This document shows positions 17,195 through 24,699 of a DNA stretch of 64,000 nucleotides, piece after piece. How positions within the stretch are numbered: the first letter of the stretch is position 1; each line of letters begins with the position of its first letter. Under the pieces are notes generated by a model, which was given only the letters and a program-made list of their open reading frames with translations, ran no database searches and was not told the DNA's origin. This DNA is from Agromyces bracchium. GTDB taxonomy: Bacteria > Actinomycetota > Actinomycetes > Actinomycetales > Microbacteriaceae. The position numbers and the translations under genes are program-made. The DNA is taken from the NCBI RefSeq assembly GCF_009709675.1, contig NZ_WMLB01000017.1, positions 62,001 to 126,000 on the forward strand, in the 5' to 3' direction.

Positions 17195-18153
17195 TCCCCG
17201 AGTCGCTCGGCCGGCTCGCCGACGCGCTCGACGCGGGGCTCGCGGGCCTCGAACCCCTCGCACTGCTCGGCGCATCCCGGGTGCTCGTCGTCGGCATGGG
17301 CTCGAGCCGCTACGCGGCCGACGTCGTCGCCCGCCGCTTCCGCGCCGTCGGCGCGAACATGCTCGTCGAGCTCGCGAGTGTCGAGCTGCTGCCGCCCGCC
17401 GCCCCCGACCTCGTCGTCGTCGCGGTCTCCGCCACCGGCGGGAGCGTCGAGGTGCTCCGCGCGATCGAGCGCTACCGCGGAACCGGCCGCCTCGTCGCGA
17501 TCACGAACCGGGCCGAGTCGCCCCTCGCCGAGGCGGCCGACGTCGTCGTGCCGCTCCACGCCGGCGTCGAGGCGTCGGGCGTCGCGTGCCGCACGTTCCG
17601 GGCGACGTTCGCCGTGCTCGACGAGGTGCTCGCCGAGCTCCTCGGCACGGCGCCCGCCGCACGATTCGACGCCGCGGCGCTGCGACGTGGCGCCGACGCG
17701 AACGCGGCGCTGCTGAAGTCATCCGCCGACTGGCTCGACCCCCTCGCCGACCTGCTCACCGGACCCGACGGCACGTGGACCCTCGCCCCCGCCGAGCGCC
17801 TCTCGAGCGCGCAGCAGTCGGCGCTCATGCTGCGCGAGGTGCCGCGCCTCGGCGCGTTCGCCTCGGAGACCGGCGACTGGTCGCACGTCGACGTCTACCT
17901 CACGAAGACGCAGGACTACCGCGCGCTCGTCTTCGCCGGCTCGGCCTGGGACGCGCAGGCCCTCGACTGGATGCACCAGCGCGGCTCGCGCTTCGCCGCC
18001 GTCGGCGGCGCGCTCGACGGCGCCGAGCTCACCGTCCGCTACCCGGGCGACGACGACCCGACCGTCGCCGCCCTCGCCGACACCCTCCTCGGCGAACTCG
18101 TCGCCGACCGCCGGCTCACGGTGCCCGCGCCGCACGCCCGCCCGGCCGGCTGA
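17158..18153 (+). CDS. double SIS-domain protein (GlmS/AgaS-like sugar isomerase or deaminase)
   Basis: A 331-residue protein starting at GTG 17158, with GGAGG five bases upstream. The first SIS domain shows VLVVGMGSSRYAADVVARRF, VSATGGSVEVLRAIERYRGT, AITNRAESPLAEAADVVV and AGVEASGVACRTFRATF. These correspond to the isomerase half of GlmS, but with degenerate phosphate-loop motifs. The second half has LSSAQQSALMLREVPRLGAFASETGDWSHVDVYL, in the GlmS pattern where a Lys/Glu/His set acts. The 37-bp overlap with the kinase gene implies a shared function on an amino-sugar phosphate; the reaction is not determined. Confidence 0.75.
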   Translation: MDTAAFRADLDLIPESLGRLADALDAGLAGLEPLALLGASRVLVVGMGSSRYAADVVARRFRAVGANMLVELASVELLPPAAPDLVVVAVSATGGSVEVLRAIERYRGTGRLVAITNRAESPLAEAADVVVPLHAGVEASGVACRTFRATFAVLDEVLAELLGTAPAARFDAAALRRGADANAALLKSSADWLDPLADLLTGPDGTWTLAPAERLSSAQQSALMLREVPRLGAFASETGDWSHVDVYLTKTQDYRALVFAGSAWDAQALDWMHQRGSRFAAVGGALDGAELTVRYPGDDDPTVAALADTLLGELVADRRLTVPAPHARPAG

Positions 18154-18294
18154 GCCGTTCCGGGCCGTCGACGCCCCCGCCGCCGCGAACGGCCGCCGCG
18201 ACCGCGCGCAGCACCGCGATCGCATTCCGCACCCCGCCCCGGCCCCACCATCGCCCGGGCCCGGCGCCAGCCCTAGCCCCGGCCCCGGGCGGTT

Positions 18295-18346
18295 GTCGTC
18301 GGTTTCGGCGGGTGCGACCGCCGATGCACCCGCCGATACCGACGAC
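18295..18346. terminator. long hairpin, 21-bp arms, probable bidirectional terminator
   Basis: The arm starting GTCGTCGGTTTCGGCG (18295-18315) pairs with 18326-18346 over 21 positions with a single mismatch, around a 10-base loop. It lies 142 bp past the stop of the SIS gene. There is no T-tract, as is common for actinobacterial terminators, so a termination role is inferred. Confidence 0.6.
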
Positions 18347-18424
18347 GACGTACTTCGCAGGTGCAGGCGGTCCCGCATGCCACCGTGCCGAACCAAGTCC
18401 ACCGCCGTGCCACCGCTCGGGAGG

Positions 18425-18515
18425 ACCCGGCGTCGGTCATGTCCCTGTTCACACAGACCCGGCGTCGGTCACGTCCCTGTTCACACAGACCCACCGTCAT
18501 ATCGCTGTTCAGACG
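18425..18515. repeat. 32-bp tandem repeat, two copies plus a decayed third
   Basis: Unit 18425-18456 (begins ACCCGGCGTCGGTCATG, ends TTCACACAG) repeats at 18457-18488 with one substitution, and a shortened divergent copy follows from 18489. There are no spacers, so this is not a CRISPR array. The recurring GTTCACACAG could be a binding site array or the end of a lost mobile element. Confidence 0.8.
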
Positions 18516-18554
18516 AGGGAGAAAGGTAGACGGGGAATACTTTTCTCCCTCGTC
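18512..18554. repeat. palindromic element copy 1 (shared with 45601-45694)
   Basis: Perfect 13-bp arms GACGAGGGAGAAA (18512-18524) and TTTCTCCCTCGTC (18542-18554) flank an 17-base loop containing GGGGAATACTT. A related 43-bp sequence sits at 45658-45694, sharing CAGACGAGG, GAAAGGT and GAATACTT in the same order. Both copies lie between convergent genes. Confidence 0.8.
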
Positions 18555-18630
18555 CTGACGACGATGCGATTCGCCCGGTCGCGCTGGAAAGCGTCCGGGC
18601 GGCCCGCCAGACCCGCGAACCCGCGGCCCC

Positions 18631-18671
18631 GCGAACCGCGAACCGCGACCCGCGAACCGCGAACCGCGACC
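18631..18671. repeat. 21-bp tandem repeat
   Basis: Two copies of a unit that begins GCGAACCGCGAACCGCGACC, itself built of GCGAACC sub-repeats. Non-coding as far as can be judged. Confidence 0.8.
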
Positions 18672-18765
18672 GAGCGCGCCCCGCAACCCACGAGTCCGCG
18701 ACCGAGCGCAAGCGGGCGCGAGCCTTCGACGCAGCGCGCGCGTCGCGCGAGAGACGCAGCCCCGC

Positions 18766-19524
18766 TCAGCGGAAGTACAGCCCCACGGGCGACCCGTCGA
18801 TCTCGCGCACGTCGATCGGCAGGTCGTAGACCGCCTCGAGCACCTCCGATCGCATGACCGACGCGGGCGGGCCGTCGGCGATCACGCGGCCGTCGCGCAT
18901 CGCGACGATGCGGTCGGCGTGGGCCGCGGCGAAGTTCAGGTCGTGCAGCACGACCACGACGCGGGTGCCGCGCTCGGCGGCCAGCCGGCGCAGGAGCCGC
19001 ATGATCTCGACCGCGTGACGGAGGTCGAGGCTGTTGAGCGGCTCGTCGAGCAGCAGGTACCGCGTGTCCTGCGCGAGCGCCATGGCGATGAACGCGCGCT
19101 GGCGCTGTCCGCCGGAGAGCTCGTCGAGGAAGCGCTCGGCGAACGGCTCGAGGTCGAGGTACGCGATCGCCTCCTCGATCGCAGCGCGGCCGGCGGCGTC
19201 GATGCGGCCGCGCCCGTGCGGGAAGCGCCCGAAGCCGACGAGGTCGCGCACCGTGAGGCGCGCGGTCAGGTGGTTCTCCTGCCGGAGCACCGCGACGAGC
19301 CGCGCGAGCACGTCGCCCTTCGTCGCGCCCACGTCGAGGCCGTCGATCTCGATGCGGCCCGAGTCGAGCGGGAGCAGGCGGCCGATGAGCGAGAGCAGCG
19401 TCGACTTGCCCGCGCCGTTGGCGCCGATGATCGCGGTCACGCCGACGTCGCCGAGCTCGAGGGCGACGTCGTCGACGACCGCGGTGCGGCCGTAGCGCTT
19501 GGTGGCGGATGCGACGGAGATCAT
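18766..19524 (-). CDS. siderophore ABC transporter ATP-binding protein (FecE/YclP type)
   Basis: A 252-residue ATPase of the iron-chelate uptake family. Walker A is IGANGAGKSTLLSLIGRLLPL, split here by its variable tail. The Q-loop is RQENHLTARLTVRDLVGFGRFPHGRGR, a segment characteristic of FecE/FepC proteins; the signature is [17 protein letters not shown], and Walker B is YLLLDEPLNSLD. Its ATG overlaps the stop of the upstream permease by 4 bp. It powers ferric-siderophore import with the two permeases and SBP that precede it. Confidence 0.93.
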   Translation of the reverse strand: MISVASATKRYGRTAVVDDVALELGDVGVTAIIGANGAGKSTLLSLIGRLLPLDSGRIEIDGLDVGATKGDVLARLVAVLRQENHLTARLTVRDLVGFGRFPHGRGRIDAAGRAAIEEAIAYLDLEPFAERFLDELSGGQRQRAFIAMALAQDTRYLLLDEPLNSLDLRHAVEIMRLLRRLAAERGTRVVVVLHDLNFAAAHADRIVAMRDGRVIADGPPASVMRSEVLEAVYDLPIDVREIDGSPVGLYFR

Positions 19525-20567
19525 CGCACTCCCTTCCTGACGAGCATGAGGATGAACACGATCCCGCCGACGAACTCGATCACGACCGACAGGGCCGTGC
19601 CGAGGCCGAGCTGCTCGAGCAGGAACTGGCCGCCGACGAGGCAGATCACGCCGAGCAGCACGGCGGCGGGAAGGGTCGCGGCATGGCGGAAGCTGCCGAC
19701 GACGAGGTAGGCGAGATTCGCCACGAGCAGGCCGAAGAACGCGACGGGGCCGACGAGCGCCGTCGACACCGACACGAGCACGGCCACCAGCACGAGCACG
19801 ACGGCGACCGTCCGGCGGTGGTCAACGCCGAGTCCGATCGCGTGGCTCTCGCCGAGCAGCAGCACGTCGAGCCGACGCACGAGCGGCACGGCGACCGCCG
19901 TGACCGTGACGACCGCGACCGCCGAGATACCGAGCAGCGTCTCGTCGACGCCCGTGAAGCTGGCGAAGAACGAGTCCTGCAGCACCGCGAACGCAGCCGG
20001 ATCGAGCATGCGCTGCATGAACGACGACACGCTGCGGAACAGCACGCCGAACACGATGCCGACGAGCACGAGCAGGTGCACGCTGCGCGCCGAGCGGGCG
20101 AACACCCACCGGAACAGCAACCCCGAGAAGACCACCATCGCCCCGACCTCGACGAGCCACATGAGGTTCGGGTCGGTCGTCGCGAGCGCTCCCGCGCCGA
20201 ACGCGAACACCACGACGGTCTGGATCAGCACGTACAGCGCGTCGAACCCCATGATCGCGGGGCTCAGGATCCGGTTGCCCGTGATCGTCTGGAACAACAC
20301 GGTCGACACCCCGATCGCGACGGCGACGAGCAGCATCGCCGCCACCTTCCGCAGACGGAACGGCACCGCGAAGGCCCACGACCCCTCGATGCCGACGAAC
20401 ACGAACACGGCGACGGATGCCGCGGCGAGCGCCGCGAGCAGTGCGAGCCGCACGCCCGGTCGCGCGAGCGCGACCACGACCCGGTCGCGGGCCCCGCGCC
20501 GCGCGAGCGCGTCGGGTGCGGCCGCGGCCCGCGGCATCCGCTCGATCACCGACGGTTCAGTGCGCAC
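19521..20567 (-). CDS. siderophore ABC transporter permease (FecCD family, YclO type)
   Basis: A 348-residue multi-helix permease starting at GTG 20567. FecCD hallmarks are GNRILSPAIMGFDALYVLIQ, LLLGESHAIGLGVDHRR, the strongly conserved VSTALVGPVAFFGLLVANLAYLV stretch (broken by hydrophobic variation) and the C-terminal FVGGIVFILMLVRKG. An extended cytoplasmic N-terminus of about 35 residues is present. It overlaps the preceding permease gene by 11 bp. Confidence 0.92.
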   Translation of the reverse strand: MRTEPSVIERMPRAAAAPDALARRGARDRVVVALARPGVRLALLAALAAASVAVFVFVGIEGSWAFAVPFRLRKVAAMLLVAVAIGVSTVLFQTITGNRILSPAIMGFDALYVLIQTVVVFAFGAGALATTDPNLMWLVEVGAMVVFSGLLFRWVFARSARSVHLLVLVGIVFGVLFRSVSSFMQRMLDPAAFAVLQDSFFASFTGVDETLLGISAVAVVTVTAVAVPLVRRLDVLLLGESHAIGLGVDHRRTVAVVLVLVAVLVSVSTALVGPVAFFGLLVANLAYLVVGSFRHAATLPAAVLLGVICLVGGQFLLEQLGLGTALSVVIEFVGGIVFILMLVRKGVR

Positions 20568-21564
20568 GGGACCCCTTCCGGAGGAGCAGCCAGAGGAACA
20601 GCGCGGCGCCGACGACGCCGACGACGATCCCGAGCGGGATCTCGTAGGGGAAGCGGATGAGCCGGCCGAGGAGGTCGCACGCGACGACGAAGCCGGCGCC
20701 GAGCACCGCGACCCACGGGATGCCGCGACGAACGTCGTCGCCGATGACCATGCTCACGATGTTCGGGACGACGAGGCCCAGGAACGGGATGACGCCCGCC
20801 GTGACGACCACGGTCGCGGTGATGACGGCCACGATCGCGAGTCCGCCCGCGAGGACGCGGCCGTGGTGCAGGCCGAGGTTGGTCGCGACGTCGCGACCGA
20901 GCCCGACGACGGTGAAGCGGTCGGCGGCGACCCACGCGAGGACGGTCAGCACGAACGCGATCCAGAGCAGCTCGTAGCGGCCGCGGAGGATGCCGGAGAA
21001 GTCGCCCGTCATCCACGTGCCGAGCGTCTGCAGGAGGTCGTAGCGGTAGGCGATGAACGTCGTCACGGCACCGATGACGCCGCCGAGCATGATGCCCACG
21101 AGCGGCACGAGCACGATCTGCCGCACGGGGATGCGGCGGAGGACCAGCAGGAACAGCCCGGTGCCGGCGAGGGCGAAGACGGCCGCCACGCCCATCTTGC
21201 CGATGAGCGGCATGCCGGGCGCGAGGAGGGTGACGGCCAGGAGGCCGAGCGCAGCGGACTCGGCGGTGCCAGTGGTGGACGGCTCGACGAACCGGTTCCG
21301 CACGAGCATCTGCATGATGAGCCCGACGATGGCGAGCGACGCGCCGGCGAGCACGAGCGAGATCGTGCGCGGGATGCGGCTCGCGACGAGCAGCCGCGCG
21401 GCCTCGCCGTCGGTGCCCTGCGCTAGCAGTGACCCCGGGGTCACGTCGGCGACGCCGACGAAGGTGCTCGCCACGGCGAGCAGCGCCACGCCGACCGCCG
21501 CCGGCGCGAGGAGGCGGGCGGCGCCCCGCGAGGGAGGCGCCGCCCGGAGTGCGACGGTGCTCAG
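20557..21564 (-). CDS. siderophore ABC transporter permease (FecCD family, YclN type), CTG start
   Basis: A 335-residue FecCD permease: ASRIPRTISLVLAGASLAIVG, MQMLVRNRFVEPSTTGTAE, TVVVTAGVIPFLGLVVPNIV, FPYEIPLGIVVGVVGAALFLW. The reading frame has no ATG, GTG or TTG upstream of the first membrane helix. The only candidate is CTG at 21564, which overlaps the SBP stop as CTGA and has GAGGGG five bases upstream, so translation is probably coupled from an unusual CTG start. A GTG inside the first helix would truncate it. It is the first of two permeases in the operon. Confidence 0.88.
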   Translation of the reverse strand: MSTVALRAAPPSRGAARLLAPAAVGVALLAVASTFVGVADVTPGSLLAQGTDGEAARLLVASRIPRTISLVLAGASLAIVGLIMQMLVRNRFVEPSTTGTAESAALGLLAVTLLAPGMPLIGKMGVAAVFALAGTGLFLLVLRRIPVRQIVLVPLVGIMLGGVIGAVTTFIAYRYDLLQTLGTWMTGDFSGILRGRYELLWIAFVLTVLAWVAADRFTVVGLGRDVATNLGLHHGRVLAGGLAIVAVITATVVVTAGVIPFLGLVVPNIVSMVIGDDVRRGIPWVAVLGAGFVVACDLLGRLIRFPYEIPLGIVVGVVGAALFLWLLLRKGSRAH

Positions 21565-22511
21565 GAGAGCCCCTCGATCACCTCGTCGACCATGGTGTTC
21601 ACCGCGGTCAGGCCGCTCATCACCACGTACCAGGCCTGCGCGTCGAGGTAGACGACCTGGTCCTCGCTCCACGCGGTGGTGCCGGCGACGACCTCGTTGT
21701 CGAGGATCTGCTCGGCGGCAGCGCCGCCCTCGCCGATCGCCGCGTCGCGGTCGACGACGAACAGCCAGTCGGGGTTCGCCTCGAGAATGAACTCGTTCGA
21801 GACGGGGTCGCCGTGCGTCGCGGCCTCGACGTCCTCGATGACCGGGGTCAGGCCCAGCTCGTCGTGCAGCCAGCCGAAGCGCGAGCCCGGGCCGAACGCG
21901 GTGATCTCGCCGCCGCTCGTGAGCACGATGAGGCCCGCGCCGGCGTCGGCCGTCGCCTCCTGCGCCTCGGCGATCTTGTCGTCGATCTCGGCGAGCGCCT
22001 CGGCCGCCTCGTCCTCCGCGCCGAAGATCTCGCCGAGCGTCTCGACGTTCTGCTCGAAGCTCGCGAGGTAGTCGGTCCAGTCGAGCGAGAGGTCGATGGT
22101 CGGCGCGATCTTCGACAGTTCGGGAAGCGCCTCGGCCGAGCGGTTCGCGACGATGATGAGGTCGGGCGCGGCGGCGTTCACGGCCTCGTAGTCGGGCTCG
22201 AAGAGCGTGCCGGCGTTCAGCACGTCCTCGCTCGCGTACGCGTCGAGGTAGTCGGGCAGGTTGTCCTTCGGCACGCCCGCCACCTCGACCCCGAGGGCGT
22301 CGAGCGTGTCGAGACTCGCGATGTCGAAGACGATGACGGTCTCGGGGTTCACGGGCACGACGGTCTCGCCCTGCGCGTGCTCGACGGTGATCTCCGTCGC
22401 CGCGTCGGCGGTCGGTTGCGTCTCGGCGGCCGAGCCGCTCGCGCACGAGGCGAGGGCGAGGGTCGCGAGGCTGACGAGGGCGGTGGTGCCGATGATCCGG
22501 GCACGCGTCAT
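21561..22511 (-). CDS. siderophore-binding lipoprotein (YclQ/FatB type)
   Basis: A 316-residue lipoprotein with lipobox ending ALASC near residue 22. The fold is of the FhuD/BtuF class. The segment VAGVPKDNLPDYLDAYASED followed by AGTLFEPDYEAVNAAAPDLIIVANRSAE closely matches the petrobactin/catecholate-binding YclQ/FatB group. The C-terminus has LDAQAWYVVMSGLTAVNTMV. GGAG lies nine bases before the ATG at 22511. The gene heads the SBP-permease-permease-ATPase operon and begins about 93 bp from a strong iron box. The exact siderophore is not determined. Confidence 0.9.
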   Translation of the reverse strand: MTRARIIGTTALVSLATLALASCASGSAAETQPTADAATEITVEHAQGETVVPVNPETVIVFDIASLDTLDALGVEVAGVPKDNLPDYLDAYASEDVLNAGTLFEPDYEAVNAAAPDLIIVANRSAEALPELSKIAPTIDLSLDWTDYLASFEQNVETLGEIFGAEDEAAEALAEIDDKIAEAQEATADAGAGLIVLTSGGEITAFGPGSRFGWLHDELGLTPVIEDVEAATHGDPVSNEFILEANPDWLFVVDRDAAIGEGGAAAEQILDNEVVAGTTAWSEDQVVYLDAQAWYVVMSGLTAVNTMVDEVIEGLS

Positions 22512-22605
22512 GAGGGTTCGCTCCAATGCTGGGTTGCGCCGCGCAGTCGGCGGCCGATGGCACCCGCGACGATCGAGCGTCGGACGTCGTCCGGCGTCAC
22601 GATCG

Positions 22606-22645
22606 AGGTAAGGGTTACCTAAGTGAGGTTAGACTAACCTCACTT
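22606..22645. promoter_or_regulatory. tandem DtxR/IdeR iron boxes
   Basis: Positions 22621-22645 are a perfect 25-bp palindrome: AAGTGAGGTTAG, A, CTAACCTCACTT. The core TGAGGTTAGACTAACCTCA matches the actinobacterial iron box TTAGGTTAGSCTAACCTAA closely. Immediately upstream 22606-22620 is a second palindrome, AGGTAAGGGTTACCT, which looks like a half-overlapping weaker box. Both lie between the divergent siderophore SBP and siderophore-interacting protein genes, so iron-replete DtxR/IdeR should repress both. Confidence 0.92.
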
Positions 22646-22674
22646 CTCCCCCGATGTCGACTGGATGACGCCGC

Positions 22675-23469
22675 ATGCCCTTCACCCTCGCCCGCCGCCC
22701 CAACGAGCTCGTCTTCCGCCCCGTGCGCCTCGCCTCGCGCACCGCACTCGCACCCGACTACGTTCGCCTGCGCTTCGAGGGCGAGGCGCTCCGCGGCTTC
22801 GACTCGCCCGGCGCCGATGACCACATCCGGGTGTTCTTCCCGCCGTACTCGGCCGGCGCCGGCGACTCGGCCACTCCCGCCGACCTCGCCCCCGAGGCGC
22901 TCCGCGCCTTCCCCAACCGCGAGTACACGCCCCTGAACTGGGACACCGGCGCCGGCGCGCTCGAGCTCGAGTTCGTCGTGCACGGCGACGCCGGCGTGGC
23001 CGGCCCGTGGGCGGCATCCGCACCCGTCGGTTCGATCGTCGGCGTCGGCGGCCCGCGCGGCTCGCTCGTGCTCGAGGGCGAGCCCGACGCATGGTTCCTG
23101 GCGGGCGACGAGACCGCGATCCCGGCGATCCGGCGATGGCTGCGACGGATGCCTGCCGGCGCCCGCGGTCACGTCCTCGTCGAGGTCCGCGGCCCCGCCG
23201 ACGAGCTCGACCTGGACGCCCCTGCCGGCGTCGAGGTGCGCTGGGTGCATCGCGGCGACGCGCCCGCAGCGAGCGCGCTGGCGGCCGAGCTCGACGCGCT
23301 CGCGTCCGGCGACCGGCCCGAGGGCGACGTGTTCGCGTTCATCGCCGCCGAGCAGGCGATCGTGCGGCCCGGGCGCGCCCTGCTCTCCCGCTGGGGCATC
23401 GACGCCGACCGCGCCGTCGTGAAGGGCTACTGGAAGCGCGGCGAGTCGGAGTACCACGCGCCGCACTGA
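22675..23469 (+). CDS. siderophore-interacting protein (flavin ferric-siderophore reductase)
   Basis: A 264-residue protein of the ViuB/YqjH family. The FAD-binding half (about residues 15-125) has VRLRFEGEALRGFDSPGADDHIRVFF and REYTPLNWD, the RxYTxR-like flavin motif. The NAD(P)H half shows WFLAGDETAIPAIRRWL and FAFIAAEQAIVRPGRALL, and the C-terminus VKGYWKRGESEYHAPH is diagnostic of the family. It releases iron from imported ferric siderophores in the cytoplasm. It starts 30 bp past the iron box, divergent from the importer. Confidence 0.93.
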   Translation: MPFTLARRPNELVFRPVRLASRTALAPDYVRLRFEGEALRGFDSPGADDHIRVFFPPYSAGAGDSATPADLAPEALRAFPNREYTPLNWDTGAGALELEFVVHGDAGVAGPWAASAPVGSIVGVGGPRGSLVLEGEPDAWFLAGDETAIPAIRRWLRRMPAGARGHVLVEVRGPADELDLDAPAGVEVRWVHRGDAPAASALAAELDALASGDRPEGDVFAFIAAEQAIVRPGRALLSRWGIDADRAVVKGYWKRGESEYHAPH

Positions 23470-23481
23470 CCCCGCCCGCCC

Positions 23482-23497
23482 CGGGGCTGTCGCCCCG
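23482..23497. terminator. short GC hairpin between convergent genes
   Basis: CGGGGC, TGTC, GCCCCG forms a six-base-pair stem 13 bp after the siderophore-interacting gene and 22 bp from the 3' end of the facing lipoprotein gene. It could serve both directions. There is no T-run. Confidence 0.5.
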
Positions 23498-23518
23498 CAT
23501 GCGGCGTCGCGGCCTGGC

Positions 23519-24610
23519 TCAGCCGACCACCAGTCCGAGGAGCGGGCGCAGCCGCAGCCACGGCCACGCCTCCTCTGAGTTCGAGAGCAGCACGGCCGCG
23601 CGCCCCGCACGCTGGTCGGCGAGCACCGCGCCGGTGAACCCCTCGGCGGAGCCCGTGACGTAGACGACCTCGCCGTCGTCGGATGAGATCCGCTCCCAGA
23701 AGAGTCCGACCTCGATCTGCGGCCACCGGGTGGCAGCGATCGGTTCGAGCGCCGCGCTGTCGGCGAAGGGGCCGTCGAGGATCGCCCGGGCGAGCGCGAC
23801 CCCGTCGTCGATCGTGACCACGACGCCGACCGCGGGCGCGTACGCCCCCGCCCCTCTCGCGGCCACCCGCTCGCCCTGCCGGTCGTGCCCCTGCGCGAGG
23901 CCGTCGGGCAGCAGGTCACCCGATTCCACCACGAGCGCGTCCGCCATTCCGGCGGGAGCGAGCACTCGCTCCGCGAGCAGGTCGGCGTACCGCGTGCCCG
24001 TCGCCGCCGCGAGCGACTGCCCGACGAGCGCGCTGTCGAAGTCGCTCGGGTTGTACTCGAGTTCGGGCACGAGGTCGAGGGCTGCGACCCGGGCGAGCAG
24101 GGCGTCGAGGCCGCCCCGGTCGAGGGCCCGTTCGCCGGGCGCCGCGGCCGGCTCGTACGCTCCCGGCCCGAGCGGGTCCTGCGGGAGTCCCGCGTGGTGC
24201 GTCGCGAGGTCGCTGAGCGACAGCCCGGCCGCGGGCACGTCCCCGAGGTCGAGGTACGCCGACACCGGGTCGTCGAGCGCGACCTCTCCCCGGTCGATCG
24301 CGTCGGCGAGGAGCAGCCCGGTGAGCGCGCTCGTCGCACCGCCGAACCCGAACCGCGTGCCCGCGTCGGCCGAGACGAACGCGGTCCGCACCTCGTCGCC
24401 GTCGATCAGGGCGATCGCGACCCGGTCCCGGGCGTGCGTGTACTGCGCGCGCGCGATGGAGAGCAGTTCCTCGTCGCCGGTGAGGAGCTGGTCGTACGGC
24501 GGGCCGGAGACGCATCCGCTCATCGCCCCGATCGCCACCGCCGCGACGACGACGGCGGCGACGTGCCGGTGCGGGTGCGGATGCCGGTGCGCCACGCGGT
24601 GCGCGGCCAT
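23519..24610 (-). CDS. second lipoprotein with beta-lactamase-class-C fold, catalytic residues lost
   Basis: A 363-residue paralogue of the protein at 5508-6611. It has a His-rich N-terminus (HRVAHRHPHPHRH), a signal helix and lipobox MSGC with Cys-33. The SxxK position reads G91-x-x-S94 (FGFGGATSALTG), the Tyr-x-Asn position is altered (EYNPSDFDSALVG), and the C-terminal HxG region reads VTGSAEGFTG. The scaffold LLAERVLAPAGMADALVVES is kept. The start at 24610 rather than 24619 is preferred because TAGCAT sits seven bases upstream, exactly as in the paralogue. It converges on the siderophore-interacting gene. Confidence 0.8.
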   Translation of the reverse strand: MAAHRVAHRHPHPHRHVAAVVVAAVAIGAMSGCVSGPPYDQLLTGDEELLSIARAQYTHARDRVAIALIDGDEVRTAFVSADAGTRFGFGGATSALTGLLLADAIDRGEVALDDPVSAYLDLGDVPAAGLSLSDLATHHAGLPQDPLGPGAYEPAAAPGERALDRGGLDALLARVAALDLVPELEYNPSDFDSALVGQSLAAATGTRYADLLAERVLAPAGMADALVVESGDLLPDGLAQGHDRQGERVAARGAGAYAPAVGVVVTIDDGVALARAILDGPFADSAALEPIAATRWPQIEVGLFWERISSDDGEVVYVTGSAEGFTGAVLADQRAGRAAVLLSNSEEAWPWLRLRPLLGLVVG

Positions 24611-24699
24611 AGCGCGCATGCTACTCGCGCTCCCTGATCGCACTCTCGGCGACGCTCCCCGGCCGTGCTCCCCGGCCGCGCTCCGACGTCCGACCCGCG

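Larger units (their letters stand above)
18154..18765. other. 612-bp gene-free, repeat-dense region between convergent genes
   Basis: No open frame with a plausible start, codon pattern or homology was found. The region separates the SIS gene from the siderophore ATPase gene, which converge on it. It contains a 21-bp-arm hairpin (18295-18346), a 32-bp tandem repeat (18425-18515), a palindromic element shared with 45601-45694, and a 21-bp tandem repeat (18631-18671). The middle part (about 18500-18560) is A/T-rich for this genome. It may be a decayed mobile-element remnant or a terminator region. Confidence 0.75.

Noticed and set aside
18425-18515. Possible CRISPR array or coding repeat
   Set aside because: The 32-bp units are contiguous without spacers and have no open frame with a credible start.
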